Shown here in pieces: positions 17,716 through 26,324 of a stretch of DNA of 63,357 nt (the first letter of the stretch is position 1; each line of letters begins with the position of its first letter). Source of the DNA: Campylobacter concisus UNSWCS (lineage in GTDB: Bacteria; Campylobacterota; Campylobacteria; Campylobacterales; Campylobacteraceae); assembly GCF_000466685.1 (NCBI RefSeq), contig NZ_ANNG01000004.1, forward strand, positions 1 through 63,357. Direction: 5' to 3'. The translations under genes and the position numbers were made by a program. The notes under the pieces are model-generated. The model ran no database searches and had not been told where the DNA came from. It saw only the letters and a list, made by a program, of their open reading frames with translations.

Positions 17716-18192
17716 TTGTAAATTTTAAAATCTTACTCACTCGCCTTAGCAGACTACTAAATTTAGGCTGCACTTCGTTTAGCACTAAATTTAGAGCCGT
17801 GATATGCTCGCTCATAAATTTTAAAATTTGCCTGACACTTGCATGATGATAAAACGCATGCGGCGCAAAACGCTATCGCATGCCCCTTGAACGTGCGAGG
17901 GGTTTTTACTTCGACTTCGTCTCGTAACTGCAAGCAGACAGGGGATTTAAAAAGGGGGATAATGGGACGGCCTCGTTTCTGCCATGCAGTTGTGAGCCTG
18001 CGAAGCAAAATTCAAGTCCCCTTGTCTCCATTCTGAATAAAAAGAAATTTACAAATTTAGTCAAGCTGTCTTTGCAAATTTTAAAATTCCATTCACTCGC
18101 AAGAATTGACTACTAAAATTTGGCTTCGCTTACAGCTTAGCTCAAATTTTAGAGCCGCAATTACTTGTTCATGAAATTTTAAAATTTGCTGT
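17716..18192. repeat. Composite intergenic repeat, copy 2
   Basis: Same order as copy 1: type 1 (17718-17831), middle segment (17855-18035), type 2 (18074-18191). A 27-nt stretch at 17913-17939 is identical to 17477-17503, and the type 2 elements are nearly identical. Copy 2 carries about 70 extra nt (about 17941-18010) in the middle segment. It also has a stronger hairpin: GCATGCG at 17857-17863 pairing with CGCATGC at 17877-17883. Divergence between copies shows the duplication is not recent. Confidence 0.85.
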
Positions 18193-18372
18193 AGCTTTTT
18201 AATCTTATGCTGTGTGTGCTAACACTAATGCGACTTACAACACATTGAATAGAGTTTTCTTTCAGGCTAGTAATATCAAGCAAATAGTCCCAGGTCTCAT
18301 TTTTAGAAAAAACTAAATTTAAAATTTGCCCAAATACACTAGCATTTTTTAAAAATATCAGCTACTTTTGAA

Positions 18373-19821
18373 CTATACAAACGAAATGGCAAAAATTTCA
18401 GGCTTTGCGATCTTTTTTATCTCTTCTTTTGCCATGGCAAATTCTTTTGCTCCCTCTATTTTTAGTGTGTGGCCGCTAAACTCAAAGCTTAAATTTAGCT
18501 TCTCACAGGTTATATCAAGTGCCTTGGCTAGCGCAAGGATGAAGCTTAGCCACCTTACATACTCAGCCTTTGGTAATAAATTTTTATACTTTTCAAACTC
18601 ATAAATATTTTTCTTGCCATTTGTTCCGATGACTACGGCTATTAGTGCCTTTTGCTCGTGTGAAAAGCCGTAGTTTAGGGCATTTAATATGATATAGGCT
18701 GAGTTTTTGTGATCGCCGTAAAAGCCTATCTCTTGACCGATGTTGTGGAGTTTTGCGGCAATTAGTAGCGTCTTAAGATAGTCATCATTTAGCCCGTGAA
18801 GCTTTCTAAGCGCCATAAAGATGTCCTTTGCGTATCTTGCCACGGCTTTGTTGCAAGAGAGGATGAAGCGATCTTGCAGGCTTTTGACGCTTGGGTTAAA
18901 ATTTTCTGGAAATTTAAGACTTGGACGCAAAAAGTCTTTTAAAAAGACCCCTTCTCTTACACCAACGCCACTTGTGATGACGTTTTTGGCGTTTAGAGCC
19001 TTGGCAAGGGCTAAAAATATATGCGCACCCTCTCTGATGGTGTCATATCTATCTTTTTTTATAGGGAATTTATTTAGCTCAAGCACGCTAACGTTTGCGA
19101 TGCTCTCGATGTAGGCTTGCTCGTCACCAAGCTTGTAGCAAAAGCCATGTAGTGATGAGAGCGGATATGAGTTTTTGCTCATTATAGCCGTTGAGATCGC
19201 TCTTAGTGAGCCGCCGATCGCGATTAAATTTTGGCATTTAAAGCGCTCGTCTATCTTTGCTGTGATCTGCGACAGAAATTTAGGTAGTTTGTTTAAATTT
19301 TTCTTATCAAAAAATAGCTCTTTTAGCCTCACTGTGCCTATATTAAGCGAGAGGACATCGACTATCTTGCCGTTACTTATCCTAGCAAGCTCAGTTGAGC
19401 CTCCACCGATGTCGATAGTGACGCACTCGGCTAGATTATGAAGCAAATTTTTAGCTGCTATCGCTCCAAAAGTGGCCTCTTCCTTGCCGTCAATAACTTT
19501 TAAATTTATGCCAAGTTTTTTTCTTAAAAGCGAGATTAAAACGCCTGAGTTTGGAGCATCTCTAAGCGCTGAAGTGCCGACACATAGGACCTTGGAGCAT
19601 TTATAGCTTTTTATGATGTTATCAAATTCGCTAAAAGCTTTGATGGCTTTTTGCATTGAAGCTTCTGAAATTTCATTGTTTGAGCCGTATCCACCTTCGC
19701 CTAGTCGCACTTTGGTTTTGTATTCAGCTAGTATAAAAAATGCTAAGCGTGATGTGCGCTCAAATATTGCCATACGCATAGAGTTTGAGCCAAGATCGAT
19801 CACTGCGGTTCTCTTTGCCAT
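18373..19821 (-). CDS. ppx: Ppx/GppA phosphatase (exopolyphosphatase / pppGpp phosphohydrolase)
   Basis: A 482-residue cytoplasmic enzyme of the ASKHA fold. The N-terminal phosphate loop reads AVIDLGSNSMRMAIFE (about 5-20). The second is CVTIDIGGGSTELARI near 135-150, and IAIGGSLRAIS follows. The C-terminal part (about 300-482) is HD-like and helical, as in long GppA/Ppx proteins. It hydrolyses polyphosphate and/or pppGpp, linking phosphate storage to the stringent response. The substrate preference cannot be read from sequence. It lies 3 nt downstream of the kinase gene, so it is probably in the cosR operon. Confidence 0.9.
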   Translation of the reverse strand: MAKRTAVIDLGSNSMRMAIFERTSRLAFFILAEYKTKVRLGEGGYGSNNEISEASMQKAIKAFSEFDNIIKSYKCSKVLCVGTSALRDAPNSGVLISLLRKKLGINLKVIDGKEEATFGAIAAKNLLHNLAECVTIDIGGGSTELARISNGKIVDVLSLNIGTVRLKELFFDKKNLNKLPKFLSQITAKIDERFKCQNLIAIGGSLRAISTAIMSKNSYPLSSLHGFCYKLGDEQAYIESIANVSVLELNKFPIKKDRYDTIREGAHIFLALAKALNAKNVITSGVGVREGVFLKDFLRPSLKFPENFNPSVKSLQDRFILSCNKAVARYAKDIFMALRKLHGLNDDYLKTLLIAAKLHNIGQEIGFYGDHKNSAYIILNALNYGFSHEQKALIAVVIGTNGKKNIYEFEKYKNLLPKAEYVRWLSFILALAKALDITCEKLNLSFEFSGHTLKIEGAKEFAMAKEEIKKIAKPEIFAISFV

Positions 19822-19824
19822 TTT

Positions 19825-21102
19825 TTATCCTTTTAAATTTAAAACGAGGCTTGCAACTGCTCCGTTTGCACCCTCTCTATTTTTAATAGATATCTCAGCG
19901 ACAAGTGCCTGTGCTGCACCTTTTGCGAGAAATAGTCCAAGTCCAGCACCGCCTTTGTTGCCGTATCTTTTAAATGGAGCAAACAAGTCCTTGCTCTCAT
20001 CTATGCCCACGCCTTCATCGGTTACTTCGATGATAAATTTGCTCTTTTCAAGCCTTGAGCTAATCGTAATCGTGCTATTTTTTGGAGAAAATTTGATAGC
20101 ATTTTGGACGAAATTTTGCACGATGTGAGTTAGCAGGCTGGTTTGGATGTTTAGATTAAAAATTTCAGGTTTTAGATCAAGTGTGAGATTTTTTTCTTCA
20201 CCTTTTGCCAGCACTTCGTAGTTTTTACCTAGTTTTTTTAAAAATGCGATCACATCGGTATTTACTGGCTCTTCAAACTGCGCGCCCTCTTGACGGCCTA
20301 TCTCAAGAACAGAGCCTATCATAGCATTCATGCCGTTTATCGCCTCATTGTTTGACTTTAGCGCTTCGATATACTTTTCGCTATCTCTTGGCTTTAAAAG
20401 CGTCACCTCGTTCTTTGTTTTCATAACAGCAAGTGGCGTTTTTAGCTCATGCGCCACGCCCACAAAGAGCTCTTTTTGGTATAAAACGAAAGTTTGTATG
20501 CTAGAGATCAGCCTATTTATGCTATTGCCAAGTGGCAAAAACTCATCTGGCAGGCTTTTGATATCGATCTCTTTTAGAAATTTCTCATCCAAATTTGTAA
20601 GCTTGTGACTTAAAATTTTTATAGGTATTAAAAGCATTCTTGATAAAAATAGTGCATAAAATAGCACCAAAAGTATCGCTGTGACGTTTACGATTATAAT
20701 ATCTATAAAAATTTCTTCTACTATCTTGCTTTGAAGAGTGGTATCCTTTTCGAGGACTAAGTAGTTGCTTTCATCTAGCCTTGTTGTTAGCGTGGTTGTG
20801 CTCTCATCTTTGATCTTTTGCATCACGAGGTAGGGTTTTTCGCCTTTAAGCTCGCCTGCTTTTATGGTGGCTAGAGTTTTGTTTGGGGTTTCTATAGTAA
20901 AAGTTTTTAGATTGTTTGGATTAAAATTTTGAGGATTGTTCTTGTAGGCTGTGGCTTGCTGGTTTAGCTCGCTAACCACACTTTGAAAAACGGTGACTCT
21001 TATGTAGTGATAGAGCATCACCGAAACAACGGCAATTAGTATCATCGCGCCAGATGCTAATTGCAGTATAAATCTATTTCTTAAGCTTTTTTGGGAAAGC
21101 AA
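19825..21102 (-). CDS. Sensor histidine kinase paired with the CosR-type regulator
   Basis: A 425-residue membrane kinase. The first helix is at about 15-33 and the periplasmic domain at about 34-128. The second helix follows (IDIIIVNVTAILLVLFYALF), then a HAMP-like region. The phospho-acceptor His is in AHELKTPLAVMKTK, the N box is NFVQNAIKFSP, and G boxes are DEGVGIDES and GAGLGLFLAKG. The start is TTG at 21102, which overlaps the end of cosR by 22 nt; no in-frame ATG precedes the first helix. The pair is thus coupled. In C. jejuni and H. pylori the orthologous regulator has no linked kinase, so this arrangement is informative. Confidence 0.88.
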   Translation of the reverse strand: MLSQKSLRNRFILQLASGAMILIAVVSVMLYHYIRVTVFQSVVSELNQQATAYKNNPQNFNPNNLKTFTIETPNKTLATIKAGELKGEKPYLVMQKIKDESTTTLTTRLDESNYLVLEKDTTLQSKIVEEIFIDIIIVNVTAILLVLFYALFLSRMLLIPIKILSHKLTNLDEKFLKEIDIKSLPDEFLPLGNSINRLISSIQTFVLYQKELFVGVAHELKTPLAVMKTKNEVTLLKPRDSEKYIEALKSNNEAINGMNAMIGSVLEIGRQEGAQFEEPVNTDVIAFLKKLGKNYEVLAKGEEKNLTLDLKPEIFNLNIQTSLLTHIVQNFVQNAIKFSPKNSTITISSRLEKSKFIIEVTDEGVGIDESKDLFAPFKRYGNKGGAGLGLFLAKGAAQALVAEISIKNREGANGAVASLVLNLKG

Positions 21103-21752
21103 AATCTATATCCGCGTCTTCTAACAGTTTCTATTGTCGAAATATTTAGCGGTTTGTCCATTTTTTGGCGGATTTGGTTGATAGCAACCTCGATAACGTT
21201 TGGAGTTACGAGCTCTGGCTCTTCCCAGATAGCGTCAAGTAGTTGCTCTTTAGATACGATCTGATCTGAGTGTCTTGCAAGGTGAGTTAATACCTCAAAT
21301 GGCTTACCTTTTAGCTCGATATCGCGACCAAGATATGTGATCTTCTCTTCGTCAGGGTTGATGATAAGCTCGTCTATTTTGATGATATTTGTGCCACCAA
21401 AGCGTAGTCTAGCCTCTAGTCTAGCTACTAAAATGTCAAAATCAAATGGCTTTTTGATGTAGTCATCAGCGCCAGCTCTAAGTGCTTTTATCTCGCTCTC
21501 TTTGTCGTCTTTTGCAGAAAGAACTACGACTGAGGTGCGTGGAGATTTATGTTTTATGATGTTTATAAGATCAACGCCGTCGCCATCTTGAAGCATCCAG
21601 TCAGTCAAAACTAGGTCGTAGTTTCTGATGCCGATGTAGTACTCAGCGTCTTTAAAATTTTCAGAGCTATCTGTCTGATAACCAAACTCTTGCAACCCCT
21701 CAGCAATCGTCTTATTTAGCGTTACTTCGTCTTCTACTATTAAAATACGCAT
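21081..21752 (-). CDS. cosR: OmpR-family response regulator CosR (HP1043/HsrA orthologue)
   Basis: A 223-residue regulator. The receiver domain spans 1-120 and has ED at 7-8, an Asp at 51 in the phospho-acceptor position (VLTDWMLQDGDG) and KKPFD for the conserved Lys. The winged helix (about 125-223) reads KGKPFEVLTHLARHSDQIVS, then NVIEVAINQIRQKMDKP and RRRGYRFCFPKKA. That is almost word for word what I recall of C. jejuni CosR, the essential oxidative-stress regulator of the epsilon group. It is followed by a kinase gene overlapping by 22 nt. Its own promoter is at 21783-21811. Confidence 0.93.
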   Translation of the reverse strand: MRILIVEDEVTLNKTIAEGLQEFGYQTDSSENFKDAEYYIGIRNYDLVLTDWMLQDGDGVDLINIIKHKSPRTSVVVLSAKDDKESEIKALRAGADDYIKKPFDFDILVARLEARLRFGGTNIIKIDELIINPDEEKITYLGRDIELKGKPFEVLTHLARHSDQIVSKEQLLDAIWEEPELVTPNVIEVAINQIRQKMDKPLNISTIETVRRRGYRFCFPKKA

Positions 21753-21782
21753 TTCTTTTCCTTAAACTAAAATTTATGGTCG

Positions 21783-21811
21783 ATTGTATCATAAATTAAG
21801 AAATATTTCAA
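21783..21811 (-). promoter_or_regulatory. Promoter of cosR
   Basis: Reverse strand: TTGAAA (21811-21806), a 17-nt spacer ending in TGA, TACAAT (21788-21783). It has a recognisable -35, optimal spacing and an extended -10. The ATG lies about 31 nt downstream with RBS AAGGAAAAG. Confidence 0.7.
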
Positions 21812-21828
21812 GATACTTTAATAAATTT

Positions 21829-22155
21829 TTAAAAAACAGTGCTGATTTTTGCACCGACAATTGCATTTGGTAAAATCTCGGTTTTTAAAATCTCCATATC
21901 CAAGCTAGTAAGCGAGCTAAACCTCTCTTTTAGCGCTTTGCAGGTTACTTCTAGTGACTCTTCTACGCTTTGAAATTTCATCTCATTGTAAAATTCTTTT
22001 ATAAAATCAGCCACCAAAACATAATCAATCAAGCTAGTCGAGCGAAATTCTAAGCTTACTTTTACCTCTTGCTTTGCAACTCGCTCAAAGTCAAACATCC
22101 CGATAACGGTTTGAAATTTATAATCTTTAATGATCGTTGTTATTTCGCTTTTCAT
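21829..22155 (-). CDS. folB: Dihydroneopterin aldolase (FolB-like)
   Basis: A 108-residue protein of the T-fold family. The start (MKSEITTIIKDYKFQTVIGMFDFERVAKQEV) has the FolB pattern of an N-terminal strand then G-x-x-x-x-E-R. LIDYVLVADFIKEF follows, and the substrate Glu region is QSVEESLEVTCKALKERF. It would cleave dihydroneopterin in folate synthesis. The sequence is divergent from enteric FolB. It overlaps plsY by 4 nt. Confidence 0.75.
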   Translation of the reverse strand: MKSEITTIIKDYKFQTVIGMFDFERVAKQEVKVSLEFRSTSLIDYVLVADFIKEFYNEMKFQSVEESLEVTCKALKERFSSLTSLDMEILKTEILPNAIVGAKISTVF

Positions 22156-22763
22156 ACGACTTTTTGCTCCTTGCCTGAAAGCAGGCGAACGATATTTGGT
22201 ATGTGTTTATAAACTACCAAAAATGCGATGATAAGGATCGGCGCGTGAGTGTAAATCTCATCAAGCTCTGGGTGGATGATAAAGCTTGATGCGATGAGAG
22301 CTATTAGCGCGCATAGCGAGGCTAGAGAGCTTATCTTTAAAAATTTACCAACCAAAAACCAAACGACAAGAGCGATTATTATCTCAACTGGCAAGAAAAA
22401 TGCGAGTACGCCAGCTCCGGTTGCCACACCTTTGCCACCTTGAAAGCCTAAAAAAATAGAAAAACAATGCCCCACAACGCTTAAAACTGCCATCGTCCAA
22501 AGCACGCTTTGGCTAACTCCAAGCAAAGAGGCTATGATGAGTGGCAAAACGCCCTTTAAAACGTCACAAACTACTGTTAAAATGGCTAATTTTTTGGCGA
22601 GTTTTGGGTTTGTTTGCTTTAAAACCCTTAAAACATTTGTCGCGCCTATGCTTTTGCTGCCCTCTTTTTTTATATCAACATGACCAAAAATTTTTGCTAG
22701 TATGAGCCCTGATGGGATGCTACCAAGCAGGTAGCTAACGGCATAAAGTATTAAATTTTGCAT
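22152..22763 (-). CDS. plsY: Glycerol-3-phosphate acyltransferase PlsY
   Basis: A 203-residue integral membrane enzyme, the acylphosphate-dependent partner of PlsX in phosphatidic acid synthesis. Family motifs are SYLLGSIPSGLILAK near 10-24, KKEGSKSIGATNVLR near 52-66 and the glycine-rich FLGFQGGKGVATGAGV near 104-120. Five hydrophobic segments are visible. PlsX is encoded separately at 28.1-29.1 kb in this window. Confidence 0.94.
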   Translation of the reverse strand: MQNLILYAVSYLLGSIPSGLILAKIFGHVDIKKEGSKSIGATNVLRVLKQTNPKLAKKLAILTVVCDVLKGVLPLIIASLLGVSQSVLWTMAVLSVVGHCFSIFLGFQGGKGVATGAGVLAFFLPVEIIIALVVWFLVGKFLKISSLASLCALIALIASSFIIHPELDEIYTHAPILIIAFLVVYKHIPNIVRLLSGKEQKVV

Positions 22764-22822
22764 ATTTTACCTTTTAAATTTAAAGAGAAATGATAATAAA
22801 AAAATACTAATTTTTTTATAAA

Positions 22823-25111
22823 TCATCTCCACAAAAGCACGACTTTTTCGTCGTAGATGTCGCTTTTCTTTGGTGAAATTTGCGTTTCGTTTATCGTGAT
22901 GTTTTTAACATCATTCGCCTCTTTTAGTGCATCGCACTCTTGTGCAAATTTCTCCTCAAGCTCGCTTATGGCCAAATTTATATCATTTACGCTTTGCTCG
23001 CTAAGCTTGACGTCACTTCGCTCTTTTAATACCTTGTTTGCACTTCTTGCACTAGAAGCGATCTTGCCAGCGTTTTGGCGAGATAAGAGCTTGTTGCCAA
23101 ATATCGCTCCAAATATGCTTGCGCCTATATTTATAGCTGCATCAAGACCGCTTGTGGTCATCTCTTTTTGCTCTTTATCAAGCTTTGCAAGGGCTTTATT
23201 TAGCTTATCTTGCAAGCTCTTTTGCTCTTTTTCAAATTTAGCCGTGAGTTTTGCGGTTTGCTCTTCTAAAATTTCATTGCACTTATCTTGAAGTCTTATG
23301 AAAAACTCCTCTTTTGACTCATTTTCTTTTGAGTAAATTCCCATCGCCTCAAAGGTGTTAAATTTGAAATTTCTATACAAAAACTCTTTAAAATCTTTCT
23401 CTAAAGCGTCAAAATTTTTAGCGCTCGTTACGAAATTTGGCACAGCTGCATAGCTTGCACCGCTTGGTTCATTTTCGCTCGCATCAACGTGCATGCCTTC
23501 GCTAGCCTCACTCCAGTTTGGCTCTTTGTCGTTTTCACTAAGCTCGTAAAGGTAGCTTACCTCACAAACGCTGTCTATGCCCTTTTTAGCGTCGTAAATT
23601 CTCACTTTTGCGTTTGCTAGTAAATTTGGTGTGAGGCTTTTTGAGCTAGCATAAAGCTGCGTGATCGCACTTGAGATGATAGGTTTTGCGCTAAATTTCA
23701 TCTCGCTTTTATCTACATTTTGGCTGTTTAAATTCTCTTTTTTATCTTTCATCAAATTTGAAATTTGCTCACGGCTTAGCGGACCTTTTAGATAGCTAAG
23801 TGCCCAGCGCGTGGAGATAACGTTTAAGCCGTCCTCGTTTATATTTTTGAGTAAGAAATTTCTTTTGGCTAAATTTGATATGAGATTTTCAAGCGAGGCT
23901 TTGTCTAAGCTTGAGCCTGCGATGCCGCTTAGTCCATCGATCACGCGAGCTTTATCCTGCGCTGTTTGGAGACGGCCGATGAACCAAGTGCCGATGTTGC
24001 TAAGGCCTTTGTAGTCAAGATCGACTGGGTTTTGCGTGCTTAAGACGCAGCCAAGACCAAATGCACGGGCTTGTTTTAAAAGCGTGAGCATAGGCGTTTT
24101 TGACGGAGGGTTTGCGTTTGGCGGGAAAAAGCCAAAAATTTCATCCATATATAAGATCGCTCTAAGTGAGCTAGTGCCCTCTGTGCCGCGCATCCACGCG
24201 ATGATCTCGTTTAGTAAAAGGGTGACAAAAAACATCCTCTCAGCGTCATTTAGGTGTGAGATCGTAAAGATATTGCACTTTGCTTTGCCATTTTCGTCAA
24301 AAAGCATCTTTGAAATTTCAAGTCTAACGCCCTGCGTCCAGCCCTTAAAGCTTGGGCTTGCGATGAGTGCGTTTATCTTCATGGCAAGCTTTAGGCGCTC
24401 ACTGCTTGGATAAAAGGTATCCACATCAAAAACGCCTATCTTTTTAAACGGCGGATTTGCTATGAAATTTATAAGCTCCTCGATGCTGACGTCTTTTTGC
24501 TCTTTAAATTTGCTCTCAAATATAGTGGATATTAGCAGCTGCTCTTTTGAGCTCATATCCTCTGAACTCATGCCAATAAGCGATAGCACCGACGCCGCAA
24601 GCGAGTTTATATAGTTGCTAAAAATTTCTTCGTCACTAATATTTGGGCAGGCAAAGTCGCTAAGTAGCGCCACGCCTATACCAGCTGAGCTTTTTGGCGT
24701 ATAGATATTAAAGTTAGCGCTATCTTTTAAAATTTTTACGCGTTCAAGGTCTTGAAAGCTCGACTCTATGCCGTTTCTCCAAAGCTCGGCCTGAGCGGCG
24801 GCAAATTCCTCTACGCTTTGTCCTTTATTTGCAGCCTCTGTTTCATCGACGTATGGTAAAAAATCCTCCGCTCTCATCTGCGGAAAGGTGAGGGCTAAAT
24901 TTGTGATATCGCCCTTTGGATCGATGATGATAGAGGGGATGTTATCTATGCAGGCCTCTTCTAAAAGCGTGATACCAAGGCCTGTTTTACCGCTGCCTGT
25001 CATGCCGATAATGGCTGCGTGGGTGGTTAGGTCCTTATTTTTATAAAAAAATGGCTCTTTATCTTTTAGTCCGATGTAAAAAAGTTTTAAGTTCTCTTGT
25101 ATGGTTTTCAC
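22823..25111 (-). CDS. HerA/YjgR-type (DUF853-like) ATPase
   Basis: A 762-residue AAA-like ATPase. The Walker A motif is GMTGSGKT at 36-43. SIIIDPKGDITNLALTFP follows at about 55-72. Walker B is ILYMDEIFGFFPPNANPPSK near 315-335, and STQNPVDLDYKGLSNIGTWF follows. This order is that of the YjgR/DUF853 branch of the HerA/FtsK-like translocases. The C-terminal third (about 590-760) is predicted coiled coil with many Glu/Lys/Leu heptads, plus a small Gly/Ala-rich segment (AAINIGASIFGAIFGNKLL) that could contact membrane. The biological role of this branch is unknown. It lies 8 nt downstream of a PilZ gene, so probably an operon. Confidence 0.8.
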   Translation of the reverse strand: MKTIQENLKLFYIGLKDKEPFFYKNKDLTTHAAIIGMTGSGKTGLGITLLEEACIDNIPSIIIDPKGDITNLALTFPQMRAEDFLPYVDETEAANKGQSVEEFAAAQAELWRNGIESSFQDLERVKILKDSANFNIYTPKSSAGIGVALLSDFACPNISDEEIFSNYINSLAASVLSLIGMSSEDMSSKEQLLISTIFESKFKEQKDVSIEELINFIANPPFKKIGVFDVDTFYPSSERLKLAMKINALIASPSFKGWTQGVRLEISKMLFDENGKAKCNIFTISHLNDAERMFFVTLLLNEIIAWMRGTEGTSSLRAILYMDEIFGFFPPNANPPSKTPMLTLLKQARAFGLGCVLSTQNPVDLDYKGLSNIGTWFIGRLQTAQDKARVIDGLSGIAGSSLDKASLENLISNLAKRNFLLKNINEDGLNVISTRWALSYLKGPLSREQISNLMKDKKENLNSQNVDKSEMKFSAKPIISSAITQLYASSKSLTPNLLANAKVRIYDAKKGIDSVCEVSYLYELSENDKEPNWSEASEGMHVDASENEPSGASYAAVPNFVTSAKNFDALEKDFKEFLYRNFKFNTFEAMGIYSKENESKEEFFIRLQDKCNEILEEQTAKLTAKFEKEQKSLQDKLNKALAKLDKEQKEMTTSGLDAAINIGASIFGAIFGNKLLSRQNAGKIASSARSANKVLKERSDVKLSEQSVNDINLAISELEEKFAQECDALKEANDVKNITINETQISPKKSDIYDEKVVLLWR

Positions 25112-25119
25112 TGGTTGCC

Positions 25120-26202
25120 TTATTCGTATAAATTTATGCGTGAGCGAAGTTCGTCAAGTGTCTCTTTGACGCGTTTTTGCGTGAAGTCTTTTATCGTTTT
25201 GTCATCATCAACTAGCTGCATGCAGTATCTGATGTAGCCCTTGTATGCTAGCTCAGTGACTAGCCTTAGCTTTAAAGAGACGTTTTTTACTTCATTTGGT
25301 GAGAGCATGATGTCAAAATTTGCCTCTAACTCTTCTCCGTCTTTAAAATTTGTAGCTTGCGAGCTTAATATGCTCATGCCGCCTTCTGAGATGTCATAAA
25401 GGCTGCCTTCAAGCTTGCCTTGCTCTCCTTTTAGAGAAATTTTGGTAAAGCGGTTTGGTAAGACGCGCTGGAATTTTCTCTTGTTTGCGTGCATGGTCGC
25501 TGTGCGTGAGAAATTTGAAAGGGTGACGCTTTTATCGGCGATATTGTAGTCAACGATATCGGCACGAAGCTGCTTTGAGAAAAAGCTATTTGGCAGGATA
25601 AAGCCCTTGCCGTCTTGCTTCATAGCTAAAATTTGCATCATATCTACGCGAAATACGACGCTATCTTCTCTAACTTCTAAAATTTCTGCTTCGTATTTTA
25701 TATTTAGGCCGTCATATAAATTTAAAAACTCAGGGCGGGCCTTGGCGTTTTTCATGCGTGTAAATGTGTTGATCGGATCTTCGTAGAAAAATGAGCCAGT
25801 ATCGATCATCTCTTTTACTGTTGTCTCTTGATGATTTTCGGCGTTATATAAAATTTCTTTCAACCTTGAGACGGCATTTACAAAGTAGCCCACATAGACT
25901 GCATCTTTGCAGGCATGACTAAAATTTAGTGTCAAATTTAAGAGCAAGAAATTTATCAGCTCGTCTTTTGCGTTTAGTTTTGGTATTAGGCTGTTTAAGT
26001 CGTCGCGAATTTGTGTGGCATTTGGTTTTTGGATGAGTAGAGCGTCAAAGATGCTCTCAAGGCAAATTTTCATCTGCTCGTGCGGCACCACAAGGGTTAA
26101 TTGTCTGCAAAATTTGATGCCCTCATCTATAAATTTAGCTCTTAAACCAAGTATGCAATCCTCGCAATTTTCGACAAGTTCTTGCCTGCCCTTAAACTCC
26201 AT
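25120..26202 (-). CDS. PilZ-domain protein (candidate c-di-GMP receptor)
   Basis: A 360-residue cytoplasmic protein. The PilZ domain starts at about residue 240 with RKFQR (RxxxR motif). DISEGGMSIL (D/NxSxxG motif) lies about 30 residues later, followed by the beta-barrel strands. Both c-di-GMP-contact motifs are intact, so ligand binding is plausible. The N-terminal 230 residues (MEFKGRQELVENCEDCILGL...) are helical with no recognised domain. Three Cys occur early (CEDC at about 13-16 and one near 32). It is upstream of the HerA-like ATPase with 8 nt between, which suggests a joint function. Confidence 0.8.
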   Translation of the reverse strand: MEFKGRQELVENCEDCILGLRAKFIDEGIKFCRQLTLVVPHEQMKICLESIFDALLIQKPNATQIRDDLNSLIPKLNAKDELINFLLLNLTLNFSHACKDAVYVGYFVNAVSRLKEILYNAENHQETTVKEMIDTGSFFYEDPINTFTRMKNAKARPEFLNLYDGLNIKYEAEILEVREDSVVFRVDMMQILAMKQDGKGFILPNSFFSKQLRADIVDYNIADKSVTLSNFSRTATMHANKRKFQRVLPNRFTKISLKGEQGKLEGSLYDISEGGMSILSSQATNFKDGEELEANFDIMLSPNEVKNVSLKLRLVTELAYKGYIRYCMQLVDDDKTIKDFTQKRVKETLDELRSRINLYE

Positions 26203-26289
26203 GGGGTCTCCAAAAAAGGTTATTTATTAAAACATTGCTATCATATATAAAGTTATATTAAAAAAATATTTAAATTTGTGTAGAGAGGG

Positions 26290-26317
26290 AATTTCTAGGC
26301 AAAGCTGCCTAGAAATT
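26290..26317 (-). terminator. Inverted repeat after ahpC
   Basis: Twelve-base perfect arms AATTTCTAGGCA/TGCCTAGAAATT around a 4-nt loop, 7 nt past the ahpC stop. The trailing T tract on the reverse strand is poor (CCCTCTC). Confidence 0.6.
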
Positions 26318-26324
26318 TGAATAA

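Larger units (their letters stand above)
17249..18372. other. 1.1-kb non-coding interval between convergent genes
   Basis: No credible gene is found here; short frames on both strands lie within repeats and lack RBS or protein-like composition. The interval holds two copies of a composite repeat (listed separately) and a short unique tail (about 18193-18372). Both flanking genes, the FliO candidate and ppx, point into it. Confidence 0.8.

Noticed and set aside
17763-18036. Short open frames on both strands in the 17.3-18.2 kb interval
   Set aside because: They lie within the repeat units, have no ribosome-binding site and their translations do not look like real proteins.
17290-18192. CRISPR-like or transposon origin for the repeats
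   Set aside because: Only two long composite copies, with no regular short repeat/spacer pattern, no cas genes, no transposase and no terminal target duplication seen.
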